Source: JACDAE01 sp963744875 (GTDB lineage: Bacteria; Chloroflexota; Ktedonobacteria; Ktedonobacterales; Ktedonobacteraceae). Taken from it: a DNA stretch of 64,000 nucleotides. The stretch is taken from positions 620,001 through 684,000 of the forward strand of contig CAVUVQ010000002.1 in assembly GCA_963744875.1 (NCBI GenBank), read 5' to 3'. The position numbers and the translations under genes were made by a program. Under the pieces are notes generated by a model. It was given only the letters and a program-made list of their open reading frames with translations, ran no database searches and had not been told where the DNA came from. Below, in pieces: positions 1 to 9,310 of this stretch. The stretch's first letter is position 1. Every line of letters begins with the position of its first letter.

Positions 1-1115
1 GCGATAAAACTCTGGCGAGCATCCTCATTCCATTCTACCCCCTTTTGCTGCAAACTTGTTGCTGAGGTCTTAATGGTAGCCAGAGGTGTACGTAAATCAT
101 GTGACACTGATGAGAGCAATGCTGAACGGAGCGCATCCGTTTTTTGCAGTATCTTTGCCTGTAAGCTTTCGTTTCTCAGACGCCCTCGTTCAATAATCGT
201 AACCGCCTGCTCTAGAAATGCAGAGAAAAAGATACCCTGCGATGTGGGATGATCGTATTCCTTCCCAATGCCGTCCTCTAGTGGCGTGCATTCCACATCC
301 TCCTCGATATTTAAACGCAGAATGCCAATGACCTGTTGTTCCGTTTGTAATGGAATGAGTCGTATATATGGACGTATTACCAGGCTTTTGTTTGCTTTAC
401 TCCGCTTTTCTTTGCGCGATTTATGCATATTCATGGGCGACGTATCTTTTATATTTACCGGGTTACCATGTGTTTTTACCCACTTTATCATAGAAGCTTC
501 GTCTCTGGAAAGTTGTACCTGTTCAACAGGAGTATGAGCGCTTGCCAGGATCAAAAATGTGCCGTCATCGTGAGGGAGCAGAAACGCGCAATCATATATC
601 CCCACAGGCGCATATATTTCGATGATAGAACGCGCTAGAATCGACAGTTGGTGCCTGACATCATCTTGCCGATTGGTTGCTCGTAATATATCGTAGAGCA
701 CGCGTGTTTCTCGTTCGCGCTGACTTGCATCCTCTGCCCTCTGGCGTAATGCCGAAGTAAGTTGGCTGGTTACGATGGCCGTGATCAGGAAAACAATCAA
801 CGTCAAAATATCCGTAAATTTGGCAACCGTCAAACTATACACAGAAGGGATGAATAGAAAATCAAACAAGAAGAAAGCAAGTAATGATGCAAGCAATGAC
901 GCATAGAGACCACGCAAAGCTGCAAGTGCGAGAATAGCCAGTAGATAGATCAGGAAGCTATCGGGAACCTTTGGATAAAGCTGAAACAGGTAGATAAGGC
1001 CAGTAAGGGAAAAAATGCTTCCCAATGCTAACAGGCTGTCGATGATAACGTGCTTCCTGTGCAAAAGCCCTTTTCTCTTCATCCTGACCAGAGATTGTAG
1101 GTTTTTTAAATTCAT
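1..1115 (-). CDS. KdpD-like membrane sensor histidine kinase, N-terminal part (runs off left edge)
   Basis: The N-terminal ~370 residues of a sensor kinase are visible; the ATPase domain lies beyond the window. Residues ~20-115 form closely spaced hydrophobic segments like the four-helix DUF4118 domain of KdpD-type kinases. A GAF-like stretch follows, then a HisKA dimerisation region with the H-box SVSHDLRTPL (about nt 85-105), whose His would be autophosphorylated. Start chosen at the ATG at 1115 because AGGGAAAAAGC precedes it; the frame stays open upstream without a better ribosome site. The KdpD N-terminal osmosensor domain (KdpD/USP part) is absent, so this is a KdpD-like kinase rather than classical KdpD. 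The partner regulator is not in view. Confidence 0.85.
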   Translation of the reverse strand, partial: MNLKNLQSLVRMKRKGLLHRKHVIIDSLLALGSIFSLTGLIYLFQLYPKVPDSFLIYLLAILALAALRGLYASLLASLLAFFLFDFLFIPSVYSLTVAKFTDILTLIVFLITAIVTSQLTSALRQRAEDASQRERETRVLYDILRATNRQDDVRHQLSILARSIIEIYAPVGIYDCAFLLPHDDGTFLILASAHTPVEQVQLSRDEASMIKWVKTHGNPVNIKDTSPMNMHKSRKEKRSKANKSLVIRPYIRLIPLQTEQQVIGILRLNIEEDVECTPLEDGIGKEYDHPTSQGIFFSAFLEQAVTIIERGRLRNESLQAKILQKTDALRSALLSSVSHDLRTPLATIKTSATSLQQKGVEWNEDARQSFI

Positions 1116-1275
1116 GCTTTTTCCCTGTTCGGCGCTTTTAGTCCCCTCCATCCAGTCGCTATTTGTTGTGTATTGTACACTACTTTGTGGTGTGAACCCA
1201 ATAGAAGATGTGGATAAAATTGTTTGACGATAGGAAGTAGCATAATTTAAGGCGCAAAAAGGATCAGCTAAAATT

Positions 1276-1306
1276 TATGGACATCTCAAGTAAAGAGATG
1301 TCCATA
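1276..1306 (-). terminator. Hairpin terminator after the TPM-domain gene
   Basis: Perfect 12-bp inverted repeat (arms 1276-1287 and 1295-1306, 7-nt loop). On the minus strand it follows the stop codon of the TPM gene by about ten bases and is followed by AAATTTTAGC, a weak T-rich tail. It is placed to end transcription before the kinase gene. Confidence 0.65.
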
Positions 1307-1315
1307 GAAAAGATC

Positions 1316-2117
1316 CTAGAAGCTTCCACCGGCTCCTCCACCAGTGCTGCCTCCCCCGCCGAAACTACCTCCGGCACCACCACCAAACCCTCCCCCGCCA
1401 AAGCTACTCCCGGCTCCTCCGTAGCTGCCACTTGAGCCTGGATTATTGGCACCGTTAGTATAAACAGGATAGGGATAATAGCCTCGGTTACCGTTGTTCC
1501 ATTCCTGATTACCCCAACGCCTGCCACCATTCCTGGGAGGCCCGCCCCTACGTCGATTACGAATAGCCACTACGATAGCCAATACAACGATAAGGAGGAA
1601 CGCTACTCCTAATATGCTGGCAACAATAGTTCCTATCGGCGTCATACCGCCACTTGAAGTTCCACCCGTGAGCGCATCATGTATTGAATCAACTGCTGCA
1701 ATAGTTGCTCCAGTATAGTCGCCATTATTAAAGTTATTTTTAAAAGCATCTACCGCATTACTTGCCTGCCCATCAGACAATTTAACCTGTGAGCCACTTT
1801 GAATGGAGAGGTGTCGTTGCACCGTATCAATCTGCAATATCAACCATGTTGGTGCCAGATAAGTGGCTCCTGGCATCATTATCAAGTGCTGCCTGATCAC
1901 CAGTAAATGTACGGGTCGTATAAATCAACACAGAGACAGGTAATTGCGCGGCATCAGAGCGCACTTTGTTACTATTCAATACCCCTGATTGATCATTGAT
2001 CGTCACTGTATTGGCATATACACACCCAGTGCTCACCGCAAACAACAACAATAACAAGCCGAACACAATGAGGAATGTTCTGCCATAATGCAATTTTATA
2101 GGAAGATGGGTACTCAT
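1316..2117 (-). pseudogene. TPM-domain membrane protein with Gly-rich tail, frameshifted
   Basis: The start at 2117 has a good ribosome site (GAGGAG). Residues 1-35 are a signal peptide/anchor. Then comes the first half of a TPM (YgcG/Psb32-like) domain with INDQSGVLN and VLIYTTRTFTG. This frame stops at 1827-1829, while the rest of the domain (IDTVQRHLSI, NNGDYTGAT) continues one base out of phase to 1316. A transmembrane helix, a basic RNRRRGG stretch and a long Gly/Ser-rich tail follow. The shift must lie between about 1830 and 1900 and equals one extra base; deleting one base near 1835 would restore ...VDIAIDTVQRHL. TPM proteins are membrane-linked and their roles are poorly defined. It could be a sequencing error or a real pseudogene. 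Confidence 0.75.
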
Positions 2118-2399
2118 CCGTTTTTCTCCTCTTTACATGCTATAAGGATTTGCATATGATAAGGCTCTTTTTCTACACGTATTATCTAGACGTAAGGAAG
2201 ACATAATTCCCAAAAATAAAGGTGTAGTGAATTGCGGCTGAATAGTAGTGCTCTGATCCTCCTGGTTATCCCGACTTTGCTTGAACTCTTTTCCCTCTAT
2301 CATCCGTGATACAAGGGTGCATTGATATATTTCTATTGCACTGTGGAATTATGATCCATGCCCTTCGTGGCAGATGGTTGATATAGGGAGGTTTTCTGT

Positions 2400-4154
2400 A
2401 TGGCGCTCTTGTATAGAACCTGGCGCTCTCTGACTGGACGGGCTATCGTCCTCGGTTTTTTCTTGTTACTCGCTCCCCTGGCTAGCTGTGGTACCCCCCA
2501 ACCACTGCAAATTACGAATCTCAATCTTGGTATTCCCGCCCAGGCTCTGAAATCGCCTGTCACCGGCCCTCTACCGGATAAGACACAGTTGCATGTGCGT
2601 TTCACATTCAAGCTTGATCCCAATTTATTAAAGCAGGCAGATCAACAGCGGGGTCAACCAGGCCAACGTTCTAAGCTGGAAAGCTTTGCCAATAAGATTG
2701 GGATCAGTGATGCTACCTATCAAAAAATCAAGGATTTCTTTAGCCTGCAGGGGATTTCGCTCAAACTGAGTAAATTGCGTACAAATTTATCGGTCGATGC
2801 AAAGGCCAGTACGTTCGCGAAATTGCTGCAAACAAAGTTCGTGCTTCACAACTATAACGGACGTACATTTTTTGCTCCCAGTTCAGCTCCGAAACTGCCC
2901 GGCTTTCTAGCAAATTCGATTGATGCCGTGACTGGTCTCGATAACTATAGCGCGGGGCCGATACACGATTTCTCTATGCAGTTCAATCAGCCTCCCGTAG
3001 CAAGCTCACAGACGCGACCTGGGCAGGATTGTTCTCCCCTCGATCAGACGCTGTTACCCCGTGAGGTTGCTGGTGCTTATGGCTATAGCCAACTCTGGAA
3101 CCGTGGCCTGCATGGTGAAAATATGACCGTCAATCTGATTGAGATCGATGGTGCATATCAGCAGGATGTTCAGAACTACTTCGATTGCATTAAGTTCCCC
3201 TCGAATCATTTTTCCGTGACAGATGTTGACGGCTCTCCACAACAGGCGCTCGGCGAGTCGACGCTTGATATTGAGATGGTTGCGGGACTGGCTCGTGCTA
3301 CCAACATCAAGGTGTATCAGACGGATGGCAGCGATAATACAAACGATGTATGGGTAAATGTCAATGACGAGTTGCAGCAATTGATCAGTGATAATGTGAA
3401 TAATAATAGCGCTGGCAATGTCGTGAGTATCAGCTTAGGGACTGCCGAAGGCGACATGACCTCGCAAGACATGCAGGCACTGGATAGCAGTTTCCAGCAA
3501 TTGACGCGTATCTTGCATATGACCGTGTTTGTAGCAAGCGGTGATTGTGGAGCCTTTACGTCGCAGCGTTATGGTGATCTTTCAGTTAGTTTCCCGGCCA
3601 GTGATCCCTGGGTGACGGCGGTTGGTGGCACCATTCTGACGCCCAATGGAACGCAGGGTCGTGCGAATGAAGCCGTCTGGTCCGATGGCTCAAATCAATC
3701 CAGTTGTAAGAATGCATGGGGAAGTGGTGGTGGCAATAGTGTAGTCTTTCAACGCCCCGGTTGGCAGAACTCTAGTGGTGTCAATAATCGCTATTCACGT
3801 AACAATCGCCAACTCCCAGATGTATCAGCCGCCGCGTATGCGCTCGCCGTCTACTTTCAGGGACGCTGGGGAGCAGTTGGCGGCACCAGTGCGGCAGCAC
3901 CGATCTGGGCAGCCGGTCTTGCGTTGGTGAATCAGGGGATGTTGCAACAGATTCATAAGCTGGCAAATTTGCCCTCCACCGCACAACAATTCTATGCCGT
4001 CGCTGATCAGAGCAGTGGCGCAAATCCTTATTATGACGTGACGCGTGGTAATAATCTGTATTATCCCGCTACCCCTGGCTGGGACTTTTCTTCTGGCCTG
4101 GGAACGCCCAACCTGGCCGATTTCTACCAGGTCGTAACGAGTCATTTCCAGTAG
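2400..4154 (+). CDS. Secreted S53 (sedolisin/kumamolisin) serine-carboxyl peptidase
   Basis: 584 residues with a lipoprotein-like signal peptide (LASC, Cys30). A pro-domain (~40-200) precedes the peptidase domain (~220-580). The sedolisin triad is readable: Glu286 and Asp290 in GESTLDIEMVAG, the oxyanion Asp382 in ASGDCGA, and Ser497 in GGTSAAAPIWA. The C-terminus has the Ca-binding pattern YDVTRGNN with GWDFSSGLGTPN. Such enzymes are acid-active endopeptidases, probably for extracellular protein degradation. GGGAGG precedes the ATG. The TAG stop (4152-4154) is part of the intergenic repeat core GTAGGGGC, so the natural 3' end may have been altered by the repeat. Confidence 0.93.
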   Translation: MALLYRTWRSLTGRAIVLGFFLLLAPLASCGTPQPLQITNLNLGIPAQALKSPVTGPLPDKTQLHVRFTFKLDPNLLKQADQQRGQPGQRSKLESFANKIGISDATYQKIKDFFSLQGISLKLSKLRTNLSVDAKASTFAKLLQTKFVLHNYNGRTFFAPSSAPKLPGFLANSIDAVTGLDNYSAGPIHDFSMQFNQPPVASSQTRPGQDCSPLDQTLLPREVAGAYGYSQLWNRGLHGENMTVNLIEIDGAYQQDVQNYFDCIKFPSNHFSVTDVDGSPQQALGESTLDIEMVAGLARATNIKVYQTDGSDNTNDVWVNVNDELQQLISDNVNNNSAGNVVSISLGTAEGDMTSQDMQALDSSFQQLTRILHMTVFVASGDCGAFTSQRYGDLSVSFPASDPWVTAVGGTILTPNGTQGRANEAVWSDGSNQSSCKNAWGSGGGNSVVFQRPGWQNSSGVNNRYSRNNRQLPDVSAAAYALAVYFQGRWGAVGGTSAAAPIWAAGLALVNQGMLQQIHKLANLPSTAQQFYAVADQSSGANPYYDVTRGNNLYYPATPGWDFSSGLGTPNLADFYQVVTSHFQ

Positions 4155-4180
4155 GGGCCACGTTTACGACGCCCGCATCG
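4151..4180 (+). repeat. One-sided GTAGGGGC repeat, overlapping the S53 stop codon
   Basis: Reads GTAGGGGCCACGTTTACGAC then GCCCGC. It matches the 25201 copy and the wider GTAGGGGC...GCCCG family found between genes throughout the window. Its first bases include the TAG stop of the peptidase gene. Confidence 0.6.
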
Positions 4181-4298
4181 GGAATAAGTGAACTAATTCA
4201 TAGCCATTCTATACGTGTGTGGTACAGTAAGAGTACAATGTGATGGGACAAAGTGTCCAAATTACTACAGCGGTACTCATCACACAGGAGGAATGGCT

Positions 4299-5654
4299 AT
4301 GGCCCAGGGTTTCCCGCGTTTTTGTCCACGCTGTGGTGCTGAAACAGTTCCCTCTCAGCGTTTGTGTCCCAGGTGCAATCTTGATCTGCTACCCTGGCTT
4401 CCCCAGCAGGCACCACAAGTATCAGCACAGCCTGGATATCAACCATCGCAACCCGGTTTTCAACCCCAGGCAAGGCCTACCTCAGAGCCAGGTATCCAGC
4501 CTCCTTTTGAGCCTGGTCAACCTTTTCAACAGTATGGCAGACAGGCATCACAACCCGGCTTTCAGCAACCATCACAACCCGGCTTTCAACAGGCATCACA
4601 ACCCGGTTTTCAACAACCATCGCAACCCAGCTTTCAACAGGCATCGCAACCCGGCTTTGATGCAACATGGGGTCAGCCTTCCCCTGCTCAGCAACCTTTT
4701 GCACAATCACCATATGCAGGCTATAATGCACCCCCATCGGCACCTGCGCAGACACCCCGGCGGCGTGGTGGATTGAGGCTGTTTATTATCCTTCTTCTTA
4801 TTCTGATCCTTTTGGGCGGTGGCGGGTATCTGGCTTTACACTACCTTAATGTGGCTAATAACACACAGCCAGTTATTACTGCATCATCAATAAATGCAAC
4901 GGTAATATATGCCGGTGTAACTATGTCCGTATTAAAAGTTGAGCAATCACAACGCTTTCTTGATGATCCGAATACCGCTACTGATGGCATGGTTCGGGTG
5001 CATCTACAGGCTGAGAACAAAACGACCATTCCGATGAACCTTATGTACAATAGTATCGCCACTCTGGCACTACCAGGAGGAAAAGTTCTTACCCCCACGT
5101 ATGTTAAGGGAAATATTGGGGTTGCTCCAGGCGCAACACAGACCAGTATTGTAGATTTTGCTGTTCCTACTGATACAAAAGTTAGTCAACTTGTATTAAA
5201 ACTGGGGGCAGCAGATGAGGAGCAAGTGAATGTTCCCCTTCTTCAAGGAACCAACCTTGCTCAGTATGCACCGAAAACGACAAATCTCACTGGCACCTTC
5301 CAATACCTGGGATTGAATTGGTCACTGGTCAATGCTATCACGCAGTTAAGCATCAGTGGGAAACAGGCCAGTAAAGGCATGCATTATGTTACTGTGATGC
5401 TCAATGTAGATAATACACTTGCACAAACAGCGATTTCTGGTTCCCCCTATGACTATATTCGCTTGAAGGCAGGCAACATAACTGCCACACCTGTGGATAC
5501 TACGTTACCAGTCTCGTTCGCTGCTGGCGCAACCGGTAAAACAGGGACGGCCACATTTCTTGTTCCACAAGATGCTACAACGCTTACATTAATCATGTTG
5601 GCACAGCCGCAAAGTGGTTTTGATCAGGTCACAAAGGATTTTCAACTTCCATAA
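4299..5654 (+). CDS. Zinc-ribbon, Pro/Gln-rich, single-pass membrane protein
   Basis: 451 residues. Starts with a zinc ribbon (FCPRCG...LCPRCN), then a low-complexity segment (~35-145) with repeats of the type SQPGFQQ, a basic stop (RRRGG), one transmembrane helix (~160-180) and two related beta-rich domains of DUF4352 type (each ending ...LxLKLG or LVPQDAT-like). The reading frame opens at 4215, but AGGAGG at 4286-4291 fits the ATG at 4299 (7-nt spacing) far better than the ATG at 4293 (1 nt); the paralogue downstream also begins MAQ. It forms a pair with 5684-6958 and resembles the frameshifted protein at 41679-43854. The ribbon lies on the cytoplasmic side and the beta domains outside. Function unknown. 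Confidence 0.85.
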   Translation: MAQGFPRFCPRCGAETVPSQRLCPRCNLDLLPWLPQQAPQVSAQPGYQPSQPGFQPQARPTSEPGIQPPFEPGQPFQQYGRQASQPGFQQPSQPGFQQASQPGFQQPSQPSFQQASQPGFDATWGQPSPAQQPFAQSPYAGYNAPPSAPAQTPRRRGGLRLFIILLLILILLGGGGYLALHYLNVANNTQPVITASSINATVIYAGVTMSVLKVEQSQRFLDDPNTATDGMVRVHLQAENKTTIPMNLMYNSIATLALPGGKVLTPTYVKGNIGVAPGATQTSIVDFAVPTDTKVSQLVLKLGAADEEQVNVPLLQGTNLAQYAPKTTNLTGTFQYLGLNWSLVNAITQLSISGKQASKGMHYVTVMLNVDNTLAQTAISGSPYDYIRLKAGNITATPVDTTLPVSFAAGATGKTGTATFLVPQDATTLTLIMLAQPQSGFDQVTKDFQLP

Positions 5655-5683
5655 AATGTTCATTTATTATCAGGAGAGAAACA

Positions 5684-6958
5684 ATGGCACAAAACTCTAA
5701 TCGTTTATGTCCTAAATGCAGTACGCCCCTTACACCAGGTCAGCGTTTTTGCTCTAACTGTGGATCGATCGTGGAACCGAGCGCTTACCAACCAACAGAG
5801 CTAACTCCCAACAGTGCCAGTTCACTTCCAGAAATGGGAACATACCTGGAAACACCACCACCTCCGCCCCCCTCAGAGGGGTATTCTCAATCTTCATTTC
5901 CCCCCCCTCAAACAAACTACCAGCCACCACAAATGGGGTATCAGCCTCCTCCATCGTATGCGACGCCACAGAAGGACTCCTCTAAAAGTGTACTGGGTCA
6001 GATCGGTTGCGGCATGCTGGCGATCATTGTGCTGGCAGTAGCGCTGTGTGGTGGAGTTGGCTTCTTTGTCTATCATGCCATCAGTTCTAATGTGAGCAAG
6101 GTTAGCCAGACAACCTATACAACAAGCAATACAACAGGAAATAGTACCAGTAATGCGACTCCCACCCTTGTGCCACTCACTACCTCACCAGTCAATGCAA
6201 GTATTAAATACGCGGATGTCGATATGACTATTGTAGATGTTAAACAGGCAGGTGGTTTTCCTGATGAGACGAGTTCTTCCTCAAGTTCTGTGATTGTGCG
6301 CATCGACCTCAAGGAAAGTAACAAAACTGCTCATTCTTCAAGTTATTATTATGGCGATGTTATGCGCCTGATTATGCCTGATGGTACCAGTGTAATCCCC
6401 TTCAACGCTCAATATTCCAGTGGTCCAGACGCAGCCGTGACGCGTACAGATTGGATCGATTTTCCGGCCAGTTCCACTGTAGATGTAAGTAAGCTGACGT
6501 TGCAACTCGGTAAAGCCAGTGAGGCACAGATCTCCGTGCCTTTGGGGAATAATCCTGATGTCACGAAGTACCAGCCAAAGACTATTACTCCTGGCACATC
6601 AACAATGTATGTCAATACAAAATGGACGCTCGTGAGTGCTACGGCGCAGCTCAGCGGTGATAATCAGCAGGCTCCTAAGGGACAGATGTATGTGATTTTG
6701 ACATTGAAGATAGATAATAATTCTGGTCAGTCATTTGATGCGTATCCAGGTAATTACATTCGCCTGCAAACTGGTGATACAAAAGCCACAGCCGAAAGTG
6801 ACACTATCCCCTTGAGTGCCGCTTCCGGTCAAACAAACCAGACGGGCAATGCTCTCTTCCTGGTCCCCCAGGGAAGCACGAGTTTCACTCTCTTACTGCT
6901 TGCCAATGCATCTACGGGGGCAACTCAGCAATCCACTATCCCATTCCAGATTCAATAA
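5684..6958 (+). CDS. Zinc-ribbon membrane protein, tandem paralogue of the preceding gene
   Basis: 424 residues with the same plan: zinc ribbon LCPKCS...FCSNCG at residues 9-27, a Pro-rich linker (PPPPPPSEGYSQ), a transmembrane helix (~108-132), a Ser/Thr-rich spacer and two DUF4352-like domains. The phrases IRLQTGDTKAT and LVPQGSTSFTL match IRLKAGNITAT and LVPQDATTLTL in its neighbour. Spacing of 29 nt and the RBS CAGGAG indicate co-transcription. The pair probably arose by tandem duplication. No catalytic motif is seen; a sensory or envelope role is inference only. Confidence 0.85.
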   Translation: MAQNSNRLCPKCSTPLTPGQRFCSNCGSIVEPSAYQPTELTPNSASSLPEMGTYLETPPPPPPSEGYSQSSFPPPQTNYQPPQMGYQPPPSYATPQKDSSKSVLGQIGCGMLAIIVLAVALCGGVGFFVYHAISSNVSKVSQTTYTTSNTTGNSTSNATPTLVPLTTSPVNASIKYADVDMTIVDVKQAGGFPDETSSSSSSVIVRIDLKESNKTAHSSSYYYGDVMRLIMPDGTSVIPFNAQYSSGPDAAVTRTDWIDFPASSTVDVSKLTLQLGKASEAQISVPLGNNPDVTKYQPKTITPGTSTMYVNTKWTLVSATAQLSGDNQQAPKGQMYVILTLKIDNNSGQSFDAYPGNYIRLQTGDTKATAESDTIPLSAASGQTNQTGNALFLVPQGSTSFTLLLLANASTGATQQSTIPFQIQ

Positions 6959-6961
6959 CCG

Positions 6962-7059
6962 TAGGGGCGGTGCTCGCCACCGCCCACCAGTCCGCCACCG
7001 CCTATATACCAATAAACGCCCACAAATCATGGGCGTTTATTGGTATATAGGCGGTGGCG
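6962..7059. repeat. Long perfect hairpin (30-bp stem) with repeat-family 5' flank
   Basis: Arms 6993-7022 and 7030-7059 are perfect complements around a 7-nt loop. A one-sided family copy (GTAGGGGCGG, from about 6960) precedes it and carries a second copy of the GCTCGCCACCGC sequence, so two pairings are possible. It lies between convergent genes and could terminate both, although there is no T-tract. Confidence 0.75.
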
Positions 7060-7121
7060 AGCACTTTGTTTCATTTACATTTTTGTAAGAATGGCAAGCT
7101 GACCCTCTTCATGAACGACGT

Positions 7122-8294
7122 TCATGTAAAGGATGCGCCCATCCTTGAGCCAGAATGGATAATACTGACCGGCATCTTGCTATGGGGAAGTTGAATGCTC
7201 ATTCCATGCAACGTATACGTATGAAGCGTTCCTCCATCGCTATAAACAATTGCGTTACTATCCGGCGACCAGCTCCAACCCGCGAGCTTTTTCTGGATGG
7301 TGAGTGCGAAAAGCTCTTTATGTTGATCTACATCTAGCGCATGCAGCGTCGTATGTCCCCGTGCATCACTTTGCTGATAGAGCAGATCATGTTTATCCGG
7401 CGACCAGCTAAGCGTCCCTATCGTCTGTATATCTGTTTTAACGATTGTATTCAACGTATGGGTACGTGCATCCATCACAGAGAGTGTGTTCCCCCGTCCA
7501 TTCTCATTCGTCATAAGCAGCGCAAGTTCCTGACCATCGTGTGACCATACCATCTGCTGAACAGGTAACGAGATATTCATGCTCGCTATCTGTTGTGATG
7601 CTTGCCCGGCAGGTGTTGTAGTCCAGAGTTGCGTACGATTATGAGCCTGTGTGATGTAAAGGATCTGCTGTGTGGAAGTGGATGACCAGCTCGCGGCCTC
7701 GGCATCAGGTCCAAGCGGCTTCATATATTCACCAACCCGCACCAGGGCAAGCAACGGATTTGTGGCCCCTTCTGGCAAAACTGTCGTAATAAGCTCAGTC
7801 CCATCGGGCGACCATCCCACCGTGTGTGCATAACGCATCGCCAGAACGTTGCTGGTCAAAGGATCGTTGATGTTCGCGGTGTACATAACTCCAGATTGAT
7901 TGGCCGGTTGGTAAACGAGGCGCTGCCCTGTCGGGTCCAACGAGAGAAGCAGCCCCCCATGCGCGAGTTCGGGAGGGACCGTTATAACCTGGTGCAAGGT
8001 ATAGTGGATGGAGGGTTGTTGATTTAAGAGCAGATAGGTACTCAGAGAGAAGACGATGAGCAGCACTGCCGCTAGCGCAAACGCTGGGACGAGAAAACGA
8101 CGCTGACCAGTTCTATGCTGTGAGGGTAAATTTTGCATAATATGGTTGCGCAGCTCCCCACTAAATTGTATATGTGCAGCTTGCTTTTGCAATGCATGGG
8201 AGATACGCGCCTCTAGTATATGCTCCGGGTGAAGTTTTTGTGGCTGCTCATCCTGAATCTGATGCTCTACCTCTTCATTGTGATTATCATTCAT
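7122..8294 (-). CDS. Anti-sigma-type membrane protein with extracellular TolB/WD40-like propeller
   Basis: 390 residues: cytoplasmic part 1-65, one transmembrane helix 67-90 (begins RRFLVPAFALAAV) and an extracytoplasmic domain with repeated WSPDG-type blades (GWSPDGTEL, WSHDGQEL, SWSPDKHDL, WSWSPDSNAI). Its ATG overlaps the stop of the ECF sigma gene by 4 nt (ATGA), so the two are translationally coupled; this is the classic arrangement of a sigma factor and its membrane-bound regulator. The cytoplasmic part lacks an obvious HxxxCxxC zinc motif. Inference: the propeller senses an envelope ligand and the N-terminus holds the sigma factor. Confidence 0.8.
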   Translation of the reverse strand: MNDNHNEEVEHQIQDEQPQKLHPEHILEARISHALQKQAAHIQFSGELRNHIMQNLPSQHRTGQRRFLVPAFALAAVLLIVFSLSTYLLLNQQPSIHYTLHQVITVPPELAHGGLLLSLDPTGQRLVYQPANQSGVMYTANINDPLTSNVLAMRYAHTVGWSPDGTELITTVLPEGATNPLLALVRVGEYMKPLGPDAEAASWSSTSTQQILYITQAHNRTQLWTTTPAGQASQQIASMNISLPVQQMVWSHDGQELALLMTNENGRGNTLSVMDARTHTLNTIVKTDIQTIGTLSWSPDKHDLLYQQSDARGHTTLHALDVDQHKELFALTIQKKLAGWSWSPDSNAIVYSDGGTLHTYTLHGMSIQLPHSKMPVSIIHSGSRMGASFT

Positions 8295-8989
8295 CTCGCC
8301 CCTCCCCGCTGTATATGGATATGCGGATTAACTTGCTCCTGGGACAGATTACCATTGTGTGCAATTGTCACGTCTTCCTGCAAAACCCGCCGTATCTTAT
8401 CAAGGGCAGATTGTAGGCGTTTACGTAGCGTATTCTCGGCAACACCTAGCATGATTGCAACTTCTGGCATCGTCATCCGATGGTAGTAAAAGAGGACAAT
8501 GACAACACGCTGATTTAGAGGAAGTTGTTCGATAGCACGTTCCAGATCAATAGTATCTTCCAGATATCCACGTTGAAGATCGGCTGTATGGATCGTCGTA
8601 TTTATATACTGTTGTGTAAATTGTTCACGCAAGAGTGTCGCTTTACGGGCCAGTTGCCTTTTTACACCTGTCGTCTGATTCACAACAATCTTTATAAGCC
8701 ACGCTCGTAAAAATGTTGGCTCACGTAACTGATCCATATTTTTCCAGGCAAGAATTAATGCTTCCTGTACAACATCTTTAGCCGCCTCTTCGTCCCGCAG
8801 AAGTAAATATGCAGTGCGTAGCAGTAATCCACCATACTGATCGGCGATAAGTGCAAAAGCCCGTTCATCACCTGCGCGACAACGCTGGACGAGTGCAACT
8901 GCATTATTTTTGAGATCCAGCTCATGATGTTCACCAGCACCCAGTATTGTGTTATTGCCCAGATCCTCTCCTACTGCTTCCTGTGACAC
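8291..8989 (-). CDS. ECF-family RNA polymerase sigma factor
   Basis: 232 residues from the GTG at 8989, chosen because AGAGGA lies 8 nt upstream; the frame stays open to an ATG at 9187, but that extension looks non-coding (basic, no family match). Region 2 is visible in RTAYLLLRDEEAAKDVVQEA and the following FLRAWLIKIVVN, and region 4 in IEQLPLNQRVVIVLFYYHRM and MLGVAENTLRKRLQSALDKI. It recruits RNA polymerase to stress or envelope promoters. The downstream anti-sigma-like gene overlaps by 4 nt. The upstream gap faces the divergent DUF4397 gene, a plausible target. Confidence 0.9.
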   Translation of the reverse strand: MSQEAVGEDLGNNTILGAGEHHELDLKNNAVALVQRCRAGDERAFALIADQYGGLLLRTAYLLLRDEEAAKDVVQEALILAWKNMDQLREPTFLRAWLIKIVVNQTTGVKRQLARKATLLREQFTQQYINTTIHTADLQRGYLEDTIDLERAIEQLPLNQRVVIVLFYYHRMTMPEVAIMLGVAENTLRKRLQSALDKIRRVLQEDVTIAHNGNLSQEQVNPHIHIQRGGAR

Positions 8990-9310
8990 TTCACAAATCC
9001 TCTTCTCGTTGCTGTTTTTTACCCAACAAAATTTCTGGCCTGGAACGGAATCTCTTCTATACACATAAGACGAGATAGTATGGTAAAAAGGGTAGCGAAA
9101 TGTTCCCGTACGTCTTGAATTACCCCTGAATGACCAGTTTCGAGAAAAGGGGTAAAGGATTTTACTACTTTGCCCAAAAACCAACATCTCTATTCTGTGA
9201 TCGCTTACGATCTCTTGAACGTTTCCTTTTGCTTACCACCTTCTATCTATAAAATAAATGCTGGTAGCATCGGGAAACATGTAGACAGTATGTACTAAGG
9301 AGAGAACATA

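Noticed and set aside
8990..9187. Longer start of the ECF sigma gene (ATG at 9187)
   Set aside because: The 66 extra codons do not match the sigma family and contain many Arg/Ser/Tyr residues; the GTG at 8989 has a proper RBS.
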